From the NCBI GenBank assembly GCA_963759545.1, contig CAVXAB010000031.1, positions 124,001 through 188,000 on the forward strand: a stretch of 64,000 nucleotides of DNA, in the 5' to 3' direction. The notes under the pieces are model-generated. The model was not told where the DNA came from, ran no database searches, and worked only from the letters and a program-made list of their open reading frames with translations. This DNA is from Trebonia sp963759545. Its GTDB lineage: Bacteria > Actinomycetota > Actinomycetes > Streptosporangiales > Streptosporangiaceae. Each line of letters starts with the position of its first letter. Positions within the stretch are counted from its first letter, which is position 1. The translations under genes were made by a program, and so were the position numbers. Positions 1-8,111 of the stretch are shown here, piece by piece.

Positions 1-823
1 CGTCCGTGCCGTCCACCGGGCTGCCGTCCTGGTTGGCGAGCTGGCTCATGTTCGCCCGCCACTCGAGCGGGTTCCGCTGCGGCCGGACGATGGGCCGCTT
101 GCGCGGGAACTTGTGCGTGCCCGCGGCCTCGGCCTCGTCCATCTTCCTTGCGACCACTTTCCAAGCCTGCCCGGCCTTGCCCGCGTCGACTCCGTTGATG
201 CGGAACATCAGCGAAGGGAACATGAGGTCCTCTGCCGTGCTGCCCTTCTCGAAGGGCGCGCCCGACCACGCCGCCACGTCGCCGTCACCGGAGCAGTCGA
301 TGAACACCTGCCCCCTGATGGCGTGCCTGCCCGACTTGGACTCAACGAACACCGCGCCGACCCGGTTGGCGGCCGTCATGCTGACCCCGGTCACCATCGC
401 GTGGTAAAGCAGCGTGGCGCCTGATCCGGCGACCAGTTCGTCGGCCGCGATCTTGTACGCGGAGATGTCGAAGGCCTGGGCCGCTACCCGGTCGCCAAGG
501 GAAAGGTGCGGCTCGCTCAGCCCGTCAAGGGCCGTGAGCCGGTCGAGCAGGTCGTCGGCGAGCCCGCGGATGACCCGGCGGTGCTCGCCGTGCACGTTCG
601 CGTGCAGCCCGCAGAACGTGGACAGTCCGCCGGCGGTGCCCGCGCCGCCGAGGTAGCCGTAGCGCTCGATGAGGATCGTCGACCGGCCGGCCCGCGCGGC
701 CGAGGCCGCCGCGGTGATGCCGGCGGGCCCGCCGCCGATCACCACGACCTCGTAGTCACCGAGTACCGGGGTCTGCCGGGCCGGCTCGGGTACCGCTGCC
801 GCTGGCTCAGACGCCGCTGCCAT
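1..823 (-). CDS. FAD-dependent oxidoreductase (FAD_oxidored family), 3' end off window
   Basis: N-terminal 274 residues of a flavoprotein whose C-terminus lies beyond the left edge. An alanine/proline-rich lead of about 25 residues precedes a dinucleotide-binding fold with VVVIGGGPAG and, at the end of the second strand, ILIERYGYLGGAGTAGG, the pattern of the FAD_oxidored (pfam12831) group. A later CSGDGDVAAWSG segment also fits that family. ATG at 823 overlaps the 3' end of the aconitase X small-subunit gene by 17 bases, so it is the last visible gene of a translationally coupled operon. By position it probably oxidises or reduces the substrate or product of the AcnX dehydratase; the substrate cannot be read from sequence. 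Confidence 0.85.
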   Translation of the reverse strand, partial: MAAASEPAAAVPEPARQTPVLGDYEVVVIGGGPAGITAAASAARAGRSTILIERYGYLGGAGTAGGLSTFCGLHANVHGEHRRVIRGLADDLLDRLTALDGLSEPHLSLGDRVAAQAFDISAYKIAADELVAGSGATLLYHAMVTGVSMTAANRVGAVFVESKSGRHAIRGQVFIDCSGDGDVAAWSGAPFEKGSTAEDLMFPSLMFRINGVDAGKAGQAWKVVARKMDEAEAAGTHKFPRKRPIVRPQRNPLEWRANMSQLANQDGSPVDGTD

Positions 824-1247
824 TGCCGTCCTTCCGCTTGAGTATCTCGATGACGCCGCGATCGCCGTCGACGCGCACGAGGTCACCGGTCCTGATCACC
901 TCGACCGGGTCCTGGTCGAGCGCCGTCACGCACGGCACGTGCGAGACCACCACCGCCAGGGCGATCTTGGTGTTCATGACGTTGAAGACCATGGCCTTGG
1001 GCCCGACGCCCTCAAGCCTGGCCAGGTGGAACACGCCCGACCAGCCGGACGATCCCTTGGCGGCGGGGAACACCAGGACCTTCCCCGCCATGGACTGCCC
1101 GGCAAGCTCATGCCGGGACTCGATGATCGTCCCGGTGCGCGAGTCCACGCCGCCCCAGCCGGCGATGGCCTCGCTGGTGACGAGCGCCTCGCCCTCGCAG
1201 ACGCCGCCGCCGAGGCCGCGGCCATGCAACACGGTCGCCGTTGTCAC
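807..1247 (-). CDS. Aconitase X small (swivel) subunit, DUF126
   Basis: 146 residues matching the swivelling-domain subunit of aconitase X (AcnX). It opens with MTTATVLHGRGLGGGVCEGE and holds GGVDSRTGTIIESRHELAGQ and a VLVFPAAKGSSGWSGVF segment, all typical of DUF126. In two-subunit AcnX enzymes this domain packs on the iron-sulfur catalytic subunit and completes the active site. The gene starts inside the stop of the large subunit (ATGA overlap at 1244-1247), so the two are made in equal amounts. Characterised AcnX proteins are cis-3-hydroxy-L-proline dehydratase (bacteria) and mevalonate 5-phosphate dehydratase (archaea); which reaction applies here is unknown. Confidence 0.93.
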   Translation of the reverse strand: MTTATVLHGRGLGGGVCEGEALVTSEAIAGWGGVDSRTGTIIESRHELAGQSMAGKVLVFPAAKGSSGWSGVFHLARLEGVGPKAMVFNVMNTKIALAVVVSHVPCVTALDQDPVEVIRTGDLVRVDGDRGVIEILKRKDGNGSGV

Positions 1248-2521
1248 AGGTTCCCCTCCCAGCGGCCGGTCACCGCCGCGTCAACGCACTCCCCGGTGTC
1301 GCCGAACCAGCCCTGCACGCCCATGATCGCGGGCAGGTAGTGCGCCTGCTTGGCCGAGTCCGTCACGATCACCCGGGTGCCGTCGGGGACGAAGCGCCCC
1401 ATGGCCGGGCAGGTGTCGCTCATCAGCACCGCGCCGGCCGCGCGCAGCCGGTCGCCGTAGCCGCTGCGCTCGGCGAGCAGCCGGATGCCGCGCGGCGTGA
1501 ACAGCCACAGTTCCGTGCCCGGCGCCACCTTGCGCTCGCCGAGCAGGTCGCAGACGTCGCGAATCTGGTCAAGGCTGGCGTGCGGGCAGCCGATCATCAC
1601 CAGGTCGACCGCGGTGTCGGCGGCGGTCGTGTTGAGCCGCGCGTAGGCGGCTTCCCGCTCGGCGGGGCCGTACCTGACGGTCAGCGCCGGCTTCTTGCCT
1701 GGCCCGCCGAGCGCCTGCTCAAGCGTCTGCGCCTCCGCGGTGACGCCGGGGATGTGGTACATCTCCACGCCGCCCGACGTCGCGGCGGCGGCGCCGAAGT
1801 GCTTGAGCTTCACCAGGTTGGGCGTGTCGGTGATGCCGGTGAGCACGGGCACGGTCTCTCCGGCGACCTTGCCGACCGCGTAGCCGAGCAGCCCCCAGTC
1901 CCGGTTGGTAGCAACGTCCACGGTCACCTCGACGTGCACGGTGGCGTGCCTGTTCTCCCGCAGGTGGTACCCCCAGTACGGGATCTTCCCGGTGAGCATG
2001 GCCGCGGCCGCGCTCTCCCTGCCCTCGACGTTGGTCATCGCGCCGAGCACCGAGTTGACGTAGATGACCGCGGATGACTCCATCCAGGCGCAGTGCTCGC
2101 CGCGCGTCGGCACGTTCCCCACCTGGTACGGGGTGCACGTATTCATCAGGTGAATGCCGTGCCTGGCGCTGTAGGACTCGCTGTCGAGTATCGCGTCGCG
2201 GGTCTCCTGCGGCACGCCCTGCACCTGCCATTCGAGCGTGTCCATCGGCCCGATGAGCTGGCAGCTGTGCGCCCGCACCCGGGGAATCTCGAACCCGCCC
2301 GGGCTGTCCAGGCTGATCTGGGCGAACACGTCGTCGAGGTTGCCGCCCGCCAGCTTGCGCTGCTGTGCGTTGAAGATGTTCGCGCCGCAGACGTTGTCCG
2401 TGTCGATCAGCCGCTCGGCGCCGAGCACCTCGCCGTACTTGACCAGCAGTTCCATGGCCGCCTGGACGGCCGGCCCCTCCGCACCGTCGAGCATCCGCCG
2501 CTCGTCGTCGGCCAGGATCAC
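1244..2521 (-). CDS. Aconitase X catalytic (large) subunit
   Basis: 425 residues of the AcnX/DUF521 catalytic subunit, an iron-sulfur hydro-lyase. Family segments include TDNVCGANIFNAQQ near residue 40 and cysteine motifs NTCTPYQ, IGCPHAS and DTCPAMG, the likely cluster ligands. The start is a GTG at 2521, because GGAGG lies six bases upstream and the GTG overlaps the TGA of the MFS gene; the open frame continues upstream but only as antisense of that gene. Tight coupling with the transporter upstream and the small subunit downstream points to a single uptake-and-dehydration operon, probably under the LysR gene at 4031-4972. The hydroxy-acid or hydroxyproline-type substrate is not determined. 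Confidence 0.92.
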   Translation of the reverse strand: MILADDERRMLDGAEGPAVQAAMELLVKYGEVLGAERLIDTDNVCGANIFNAQQRKLAGGNLDDVFAQISLDSPGGFEIPRVRAHSCQLIGPMDTLEWQVQGVPQETRDAILDSESYSARHGIHLMNTCTPYQVGNVPTRGEHCAWMESSAVIYVNSVLGAMTNVEGRESAAAAMLTGKIPYWGYHLRENRHATVHVEVTVDVATNRDWGLLGYAVGKVAGETVPVLTGITDTPNLVKLKHFGAAAATSGGVEMYHIPGVTAEAQTLEQALGGPGKKPALTVRYGPAEREAAYARLNTTAADTAVDLVMIGCPHASLDQIRDVCDLLGERKVAPGTELWLFTPRGIRLLAERSGYGDRLRAAGAVLMSDTCPAMGRFVPDGTRVIVTDSAKQAHYLPAIMGVQGWFGDTGECVDAAVTGRWEGNL

Positions 2522-3885
2522 GATGCCTCCCCGCGCAACGCCTCGGCCCTGACCGGGACATCGGCCTGCTCGGCGAGCATCCCGCCGGCCACCGTCTCCG
2601 GCCCGATCCACGCGCCGGCCAGGAACAGCACGCCGCCAAGCACGATCAAGACGAGCGGCGCGTAGTCGTAGGGGATGACGTGCTGCAGGACGCCGATCCA
2701 GACGCTGTACATCGAGGGCAGGATGAGGCTGACGGTGTACGCCGTGCCGTAGCCGGAAGACCTGATGCCCTTGCCGAAGCGCTCGTTCAGGTACACGACG
2801 ATGCAGCCGAGCGGCCCGTTGACGCAGATGAAGCCGATGATCGCGAGGATCGCGATGGGCAAGAACGACGCGCCGTGGTTGGCGAGCGCCACCATGAACG
2901 CGTACGCGAGCGACGCGACCACGATGACCGCCGCGGCGCTCCAGATCAGCGTCGGCCGCCTGCCCACGCGCTGGCTGAGCGCGGCGACGCCGATCATGGC
3001 GATGATCGTCGCCACGTTCGCCACGATCTCCATCGTGGACACGTCGGAGGCGTTCTGGTGGAGCACCCCGATGAGCAGTCCAGGAAGGAAGGAAAGCATC
3101 ATCTGCGCGGCGAACCACATGCCCGTCATCAGCAGGAAGACCTGCAGCAGGTTGCGGAAGTTGGGACCGGAGAAGAGCTCAAGCAGCGGCGCCCGCCGCG
3201 ACTGCCTGTCCTTTGCGAGCGCCTCGACGTCCACCTCGGGCACGCGCGAGTAGTACACCAGGTAGCCGATGCCGAGCAGGACGCCGAAGAAGAACGGGAG
3301 CCGCCAGCCCCAGGACTCGTACGCGGGCGGTGCGATCTGCTTGAGCGCGGTGAGCTGCACGACGCTGATGAAGATGATCGCGACCGGCGCGCCCGCGGAT
3401 ACGACGCCGCCGACAAGCCCGCGCAGCCGCGACGGGCTGCGCTCGATCGCCAGCGGCACCGGGCCGGCGTAGCCGCCGCCGAGGAAGACGCCGTCGATGA
3501 ACCGGAGCACGATGAGCGCCACCAGCGCGCCGTACCCCCACGTGCTGTAGCCAGGCAGGCAGGCGATCACCAGGGTGGTGACCGTGAACCCGGCGCCGCA
3601 GATCATCGTGACCCGCTTGCGGCCGATCTTGTCGCCCAGGTGACCGAAGATCGGCCCGCCGACCGGCCGGGCAAGCAGCGTCACCGTGAAAATGACGCTG
3701 ACCAAGGTAACTTTCGTCGTGGCGGCCATTGTGCTCGGCTCGAAATAATTCAACGCGGCCGGCAGGATAAATGCTGGAACGTAAATGTCGTAGCTATCGA
3801 TCAGCAGGCTAAGAATGCCGCCGATAATAGATCTCCTGGCGGCCGGTGAAAGGCCTGCCTGAGCGTCTCGCGAGGTCACGGGCAT
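2518..3885 (-). CDS. MFS transporter, metabolite:H+ symporter type
   Basis: 455-residue inner-membrane carrier with about twelve hydrophobic segments. SIIGGILSLLIDSYDIYVPA near residue 20 (the D of membrane segment 1) and the loop GHLGDKIGRKRVTM after segment 2 are hallmark sequences of the metabolite:H+ symporter/sugar porter branch. A second such loop, RVGRRPT, follows segment 8. It is first in the operon with the two AcnX subunits and an FAD oxidoreductase, so it probably imports the compound they degrade. A perfect 15-bp palindrome (3979-3993) stands 94 bases upstream of its ATG, a likely LysR operator. Confidence 0.9.
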   Translation of the reverse strand: MPVTSRDAQAGLSPAARRSIIGGILSLLIDSYDIYVPAFILPAALNYFEPSTMAATTKVTLVSVIFTVTLLARPVGGPIFGHLGDKIGRKRVTMICGAGFTVTTLVIACLPGYSTWGYGALVALIVLRFIDGVFLGGGYAGPVPLAIERSPSRLRGLVGGVVSAGAPVAIIFISVVQLTALKQIAPPAYESWGWRLPFFFGVLLGIGYLVYYSRVPEVDVEALAKDRQSRRAPLLELFSGPNFRNLLQVFLLMTGMWFAAQMMLSFLPGLLIGVLHQNASDVSTMEIVANVATIIAMIGVAALSQRVGRRPTLIWSAAAVIVVASLAYAFMVALANHGASFLPIAILAIIGFICVNGPLGCIVVYLNERFGKGIRSSGYGTAYTVSLILPSMYSVWIGVLQHVIPYDYAPLVLIVLGGVLFLAGAWIGPETVAGGMLAEQADVPVRAEALRGEAS

Positions 3886-3978
3886 GTGGTAGCGGATCCC
3901 TTCGGATGGGAGGCCCCGATTACGAGCACCTTAGAATCGCGTGACGCGTGTGTAAAATCATAGTTATGGCTAGGTACC

Positions 3979-3993
3979 ATAAGACAGTCTTAT
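3979..3993. promoter_or_regulatory. Perfect palindrome, candidate LysR operator for the AcnX operon
   Basis: ATAAGAC-A-GTCTTAT is a perfect inverted repeat with 7-base arms and a single central base. It sits in the AT-richer 145-bp gap between lysR (ends 4031) and the MFS gene (starts 3885). A short dyad in this place fits an activator site for the adjacent LysR protein; binding is inferred. Confidence 0.55.
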
Positions 3994-4030
3994 ACCTGGG
4001 CTCGATCAGTAATAGTTCCGGCCGAATTGG

Positions 4031-4972
4031 CTACAACTCCGCGCCGAGCGCGGCGAGCGCCTCGCGCAGCCAGGCGTGCGCGGGATCGGCGTCCAGGTCC
4101 TCGTGCCACCACAGGGCCTCGATGATGGGCTCTGGCTCACCGGGGCACGGGCAGACGCGCAGGCCGTGCTGGCCGGCGAACTGCGCCGCGAGCCGCCGCT
4201 GCATCAGCGCCACCCGGCTGCCGCCCGCGACCAGCTGCGGTACCGCCAGGTAGCTTTCCACGCCGATCGCGACCTGCGGGCGAATCCCAAGCTGGGTCAG
4301 CTGGCGGATCGCCGGGGGCGGCGCGAGCGGGGAATGCTGCGTCCGGTAAAACGGCACGATCCATTTCATGTCCTGGAGGTCCCGCAGCCCGAGCGGGCCG
4401 CGGGAGGCGAGGCGGTTGTCCGCCGACATGACGCAGACCCATTCATCGCGGAAGAGCTCGGCGGAGCGCACCAGCGGAAGGGTCTGCGTCCGCTCGGGCG
4501 CCACGATGCCGTCCACCCACCGGATGAGATGCGGCATGTCAAGCGCGAGCGCCTCGCGGGCCAGCCGGATGTGCAGGGACGCGTGCGGCGCCTGCTGTTC
4601 GAACAGCCGCGACAGCCGGCCGCCGAGGACGGCGACCGTGTAGTCCGCCATCATCAGCGTGAACTCGCGCCGCGTCGAGGCCGGGTCGAAGTCCGCGCCG
4701 GCCGAGAACAGCTGCTCCGCGGCCGCGCAGATCTCCTCGACCTGCCGTTCAAGCTGCACCGCGAGCGGCGAAAGGACGTAACCGCGGCTGACCCGCACCA
4801 GCAGGTCGTCGCCGAAGTGCCTGCGCAACCTGGACAGCGCCGCGCTGACCGCCGGCTGCGTGACGCCGACGCGCTCCGCCGCCCTGGTCACGTTGCGCTC
4901 TCGCAGTAGCTCCCTGAGCACCAAGATCAGGTTGAGGTCCAGGCTCGCGAGCTGAGCGGCGCGACGCGTCAT
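4031..4972 (-). CDS. LysR-family transcriptional regulator
   Basis: 313 residues. The N-terminal winged helix-turn-helix reads LDLNLILVLRELLRERNVTR, AAERVGVTQPAVSAALSRLR and RHFGDDLLVRVSRGYVLSPL, textbook LysR (NodD-like subclass). The remainder (about residues 90-310) is a periplasmic-binding-protein-like effector domain. The gene lies upstream of, and in the same orientation as, the MFS-AcnX-oxidoreductase operon rather than divergent, and 145 bp separate them. It most likely senses the operon's substrate. Dyads at 3979-3993 and 5033-5052 are candidate sites for operon activation and autoregulation. Confidence 0.93.
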   Translation of the reverse strand: MTRRAAQLASLDLNLILVLRELLRERNVTRAAERVGVTQPAVSAALSRLRRHFGDDLLVRVSRGYVLSPLAVQLERQVEEICAAAEQLFSAGADFDPASTRREFTLMMADYTVAVLGGRLSRLFEQQAPHASLHIRLAREALALDMPHLIRWVDGIVAPERTQTLPLVRSAELFRDEWVCVMSADNRLASRGPLGLRDLQDMKWIVPFYRTQHSPLAPPPAIRQLTQLGIRPQVAIGVESYLAVPQLVAGGSRVALMQRRLAAQFAGQHGLRVCPCPGEPEPIIEALWWHEDLDADPAHAWLREALAALGAEL

Positions 4973-5032
4973 CGCCTGCTACCAGTCAGGCACATGCCGC
5001 TACACCACACAGGACCATCATAGGTCCCAATT

Positions 5033-5052
5033 TTATCCGACAAAACGGATAA
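5033..5052. promoter_or_regulatory. Inverted repeat upstream of lysR, candidate autoregulatory site
   Basis: TTATCCG-N6-CGGATAA is a perfect 7-base dyad 61 bases upstream of the LysR start (4972), in an AT-rich island. It differs from the palindrome in front of the MFS gene, so either one of the two is not a LysR site or the protein tolerates varied half-sites. Confidence 0.4.
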
Positions 5053-5195
5053 TCTACGCGAAAAGGGAACCGCAAGCCCGTTCGAAAAGCCAAGAGCATC
5101 ATCCAGAACGGATTCGCGGTTCCCTTTCCAGCCCAGCCGTCTCCCTGCCCGCGCCACTACCTGGCCGCCGGGCGCGTGCCGTCGGCGAGGGGTTG

Positions 5196-5501
5196 TTAGT
5201 CGACCGGCGGGGCCTGCGCGCCAAGCAGGAAGCGGACCTTGCCCTGCGCGTCGACCTCTGCGTCGAGCACCTTGTCGTCGAGGTACGCGGCGGCGAGCGG
5301 ATCGAGGAACACGCGTGCGCCCGAGGTCTCGACGACCTGGTCGCCGAGACCGGGTTCCGCGGCCGCCGCGAGCTCGAGTCCGTTCGCGGCACCAGGTTCC
5401 TCCGCGGACTGCGTAATGCGCAGCCCGGTGCCGTCCGGCGCCTGGGGCGTGTCGGTGACGGACTTGACGACCTCAGCGGCCGCCTCGGTTAGGACGAGCA
5501 T
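5196..5501 (-). CDS. HesB/IscA-like iron-sulfur biogenesis fold protein lacking cysteines
   Basis: 101 residues starting MLVLTEAAAEVVKSV and carrying LRITQ, FLDPLAAAYLDDKVLDAEVD and GKVRFLLG, the order of strands of the HesB/IscA (A-type carrier) fold. The three cysteines that bind the cluster in IscA/ErpA are all absent; there is no cysteine in the protein. Such cysteine-less homologues are common in actinobacteria and their role is unknown, so it should not be called a cluster carrier. It stands alone between lysR and a repeat-rich intergenic region. Confidence 0.8.
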   Translation of the reverse strand: MLVLTEAAAEVVKSVTDTPQAPDGTGLRITQSAEEPGAANGLELAAAAEPGLGDQVVETSGARVFLDPLAAAYLDDKVLDAEVDAQGKVRFLLGAQAPPVD

Positions 5502-5883
5502 GATTGGTCTCCCTTTCGTTTCTCGTCCAGCAGATCCTTCCGAGGCTACCCGGCATATAACGAAACGAACACGAAGGCACCCGCGCGCTGGTCGCCGAGG
5601 TCTGGCGCCGTCCTGCGCCCGCGCCCTTGTTGGCCGCCGCGTGATCGTGGGTCATCCACGGCGATATTCGCCGTGGATGACCCACGATCACTGGCCCGGC
5701 CCGGAAACCGGGCAGGCAAAACGTGATTAACCGGGGCGAACTGCCCGGGCATGACGGCCGGTTCACGCGTTTGACCCACGATCACGGGCGGGCACTTGGC
5801 AGCCCTCGCGGGTGCCCGGGTGGCCGGTCCCTGGGCCGCGGCTGCTCAGCCAGTGGCCACGTGGCCACGTCGGCTGCCCTGCC
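5502..5883. other. Intergenic region with long hairpin repeat; no gene seen
   Basis: About 380 bp with no convincing gene. The open frames here lack family resemblance and run antisense through the palindrome at 5641-5691. A partial third copy of the hairpin arm lies at 5772-5785 (TGACCCACGATCAC). Confidence 0.6.
5641..5691. repeat. 24-bp perfect inverted repeat (long hairpin)
   Basis: The left arm begins GTGATCGTGGGTCATCCACG at 5641 and the right arm (5668-5691) is its exact reverse complement over 24 bases, with only TAT between them. The outer part of the arm recurs at 5772-5785. It sits between the convergent-facing ends of no gene pair, has no T-run, and looks like a dispersed intergenic palindrome rather than a terminator. 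Confidence 0.75.
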
Positions 5884-6920
5884 TCAGCCGCGGAGCCAGG
5901 CGTCAAGACCGGCCCGGGTGGGCGAGGTCGCGGGCCCGGGACGGGTCACCGCGAAGGCGGCTGCCGCGTTCGCGCGGGCAGCGGCCTCGAGCGGCGGAAG
6001 GCCGTCGGCGAGGGCCGCGAGGAACGCGCCGGAGTGCGCGTCGCCCGCGCCCGTCGTGTCGACGGCGGTCACCTTCCTTGACCGCACGTGGACGGCGTTG
6101 GACGACCCGTACGGGGCGACGTAGCAGCCCGCGGCGCCGGCCCGGACGAGGATGTTCGCGGCGGCGCCGCGCGCGAGCAGGCGGCGGGCCAATTCCGCCG
6201 GGTCGCCTGCCGCGTCCGCCGAACCCGTGCCGCCGCTGCCGCGTCCGCCGTACCAGTGCCGCTGACCCCCGTGGTGGTGAGCCCCGTGTTGGTAAGTAGC
6301 GCCGCCTCCCGGTGGTTGCAGCTCAGCCAGTCGCAGCGGGCCAGCACGGGATCGAGCACCGCGGCCGGGATCTGCGCCACCAGCGGGCCAGGGTCCACAA
6401 AGAGCAGGACACCAGGCGGCAGCGCACCCGCCCAGTCGCCGAGGGCGGCGCCGGAGTCCGGCGGGACCAGGCCGTAGCCGGACACGTAGACCGCGTCGCC
6501 TGGTTCGACCGGCACCGCGTCCCAGGGCGCGGGCCCGCGCAACGCTTCCGCGCCGAGGTGCGTGACGAACGTGCGCTCGGCGTCGGGCTCGACCAGCGCG
6601 ACGTCGAAGCCGGTGTCGCGGTCCGGGTCGGGCGGGCGGACCAAGCCGATGCCCTCGGCGGCCAGCGCCGCGCGGACCAGGTCGCCCCACGGGCCCGTGC
6701 CGTGCCCGCCGGCGTAAAGCACCGGCAGGCCCTGCCGCGCGGCGGCGGCCATCACGTTGACTCCGCCGCCCGCGGTGACCTCGCAGGACGTCGCCAGGGT
6801 GTCGCCGCCGCGCGGGGGGAGCGCGGTGACGCGCATGACCACGTCGACGATGGCCTCGCCCGCGAAGACGAGTCGTCGCGGGCCGGGCGCGCGAAGCACG
6901 CTTCCGTTCGGGATATTCAT
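5884..6920 (-). pseudogene. PfkB-family carbohydrate/nucleoside kinase, frame broken by a 29-bp duplication
   Basis: Ribokinase-family (PfkB) sugar or nucleoside kinase. The first frame (from ATG 6920) has RRLVFAGEAIVDVVMRVTAL, the glycine-rich GGGVNVMAAAARQG and YVSGYGL; the second frame carries the catalytic VDTTGAGDAHSGAFLAAL at about 6000-6065 and the stop at 5884. The frames meet at 6207-6254, where a 19-bp near-identical segment occurs twice, 29 bp apart. Removing one 29-bp unit restores a single frame of about 335 residues, normal for the family. The start overlaps the ADP-ribosylglycohydrolase stop by four bases. The trio with the permease at 8112 resembles E. coli yegT-yegU-yegV. Confidence 0.82.
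6207..6254. repeat. 29-bp out-of-frame tandem duplication inside pfkB
   Basis: CTGCCGCGTCCGCCGAACC at 6207-6225 recurs as CTGCCGCGTCCGCCGTACC at 6236-6254, one mismatch in 19. The offset of 29 is not a multiple of three, which explains the kinase frameshift. Confidence 0.75.
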
Positions 6921-8014
6921 CGGCGCAGTGCCAGCAGGGAGTCGGCCAGGTCGGCGAGCGCGAGGCCCTGGGCGTCGATGACCTCGACCGCGTGCGGTGG
7001 GAAGGCGGACAGGCCGTGGCAGGCGCCGCCAATGGCGCCCGCCATCGCGGCGATCGTGTCGGTGTCACCGCCGAGCGACGCCGCCAGCAGGCACGCCTCC
7101 CACGGATCTTCGGGGAAGGCGCTGAGCACTGCGAACGCGGCAGGCACCGATTCCTGGGTGGCCAGGCTGGTGCCGACGAGCGAGTAGATCACCTCGGCCG
7201 CCTCGGTCGCCGACCACCCGGAGGCCGGCCTGGTGCCGAAGAACGGGTAGACCACCGCAGGCTCCGACCGTTCGGAGACCAGGCCGGCCGCCCAGCGGAT
7301 CCGGGCCGCGACATCCGCGCCGGCTACCCAGTGACCGCGCTCGGACCCTAGCGCGGCGGCGGCTACCGCCGCGTCGGTCGCCGCTGCGACCCGCTCGGTC
7401 CCGGCGGCGGCCGTACTGCTCAGGCCGGCGCTTACCGCCGCGGCCACGGCGGCGGCCCCGGCCAGCGCCACGGATGTGTTGTGGGTGACGAGGCTGGCCT
7501 GCTGAACCGCGTCGACCAGGGCCGTCACGTCATAGGAGCCATCGTCGACCGGGGCCGTGACATCAACCCGGACCGTGAGGCCGACCGGGGCGATGCGCAT
7601 GGCCGCCCCGTTGGTGTCGCCGAAACGGCCGGCCTGCTCCGGCGGGGTCCCCGCAAGCACCGCGTCGATCGCGCGCCGGGTCGACGGGCCGAGCAGGTCA
7701 AGCGACCCGCGCGCGGTCATGTCGCGTTCCCAGGCGATGAGGCCGTCGGCCAGCTCGCGCGGGTCCACCCGTCCGGACAGCAGCAGGCGACCGAGCAGGA
7801 CCGCCTGCTCCGTGTCGTCGGTGACGGCGCCGGCCGGCATGCCCGCGGCGATGGGGTGCCCGGGCGGGGCGGGCTCGAACCCGTCCAGCAGCGGCCCCCA
7901 GCGGTCGATGATCTGTTCCCTGGACAGCATCTGCGTGGGCATGCCGAGCGCGTCACCGATCGCCAGCCCGTACAGGGCGCCCCTGGCCCGGTCTCTTTCC
8001 AGCGCGGATGACAC
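6917..8014 (-). CDS. ADP-ribosylglycohydrolase family protein (YegU-like)
   Basis: 365 residues of the ADP-ribosylglycohydrolase (DraG) fold. ALYGLAIGDALGMPTQ near residue 13 and PAGAVTDDTEQAVLLGRLLL near residue 60 supply the first magnesium-binding acidic cluster (TDDTE), and SLGGDTDTIAAMAGAIGGA near residue 320 the second. The start is GTG 8014, preceded by GGGGATTG; the longer frame upstream has no family resemblance. It overlaps the kinase start by ATGA and faces away from the NCS1 permease across a 97-bp shared promoter region. The permease-glycohydrolase-kinase set suggests cleavage and phosphorylation of an imported nucleoside-like compound. Confidence 0.9.
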   Translation of the reverse strand: MSSALERDRARGALYGLAIGDALGMPTQMLSREQIIDRWGPLLDGFEPAPPGHPIAAGMPAGAVTDDTEQAVLLGRLLLSGRVDPRELADGLIAWERDMTARGSLDLLGPSTRRAIDAVLAGTPPEQAGRFGDTNGAAMRIAPVGLTVRVDVTAPVDDGSYDVTALVDAVQQASLVTHNTSVALAGAAAVAAAVSAGLSSTAAAGTERVAAATDAAVAAAALGSERGHWVAGADVAARIRWAAGLVSERSEPAVVYPFFGTRPASGWSATEAAEVIYSLVGTSLATQESVPAAFAVLSAFPEDPWEACLLAASLGGDTDTIAAMAGAIGGACHGLSAFPPHAVEVIDAQGLALADLADSLLALRR

Positions 8015-8111
8015 GGAAGACAATCCCCTAGTGCGCGGTTTACCCGGTTGCCTGTAGGTTGCCGGGCTACAAGGCTGGACTCTATACCGGCCGTAGGGGA
8101 AGGAGCAGCGG

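Noticed and set aside
2680..3849. Long plus-strand frame (389 codons) through the MFS gene
   Set aside because: His/Asp/Arg-rich shadow of the minus-strand transporter, with no family resemblance.
4969..5157. 62-codon minus frame upstream of lysR
   Set aside because: It covers the lysR promoter dyad, ends inside lysR and has no ribosome site or recognisable sequence.
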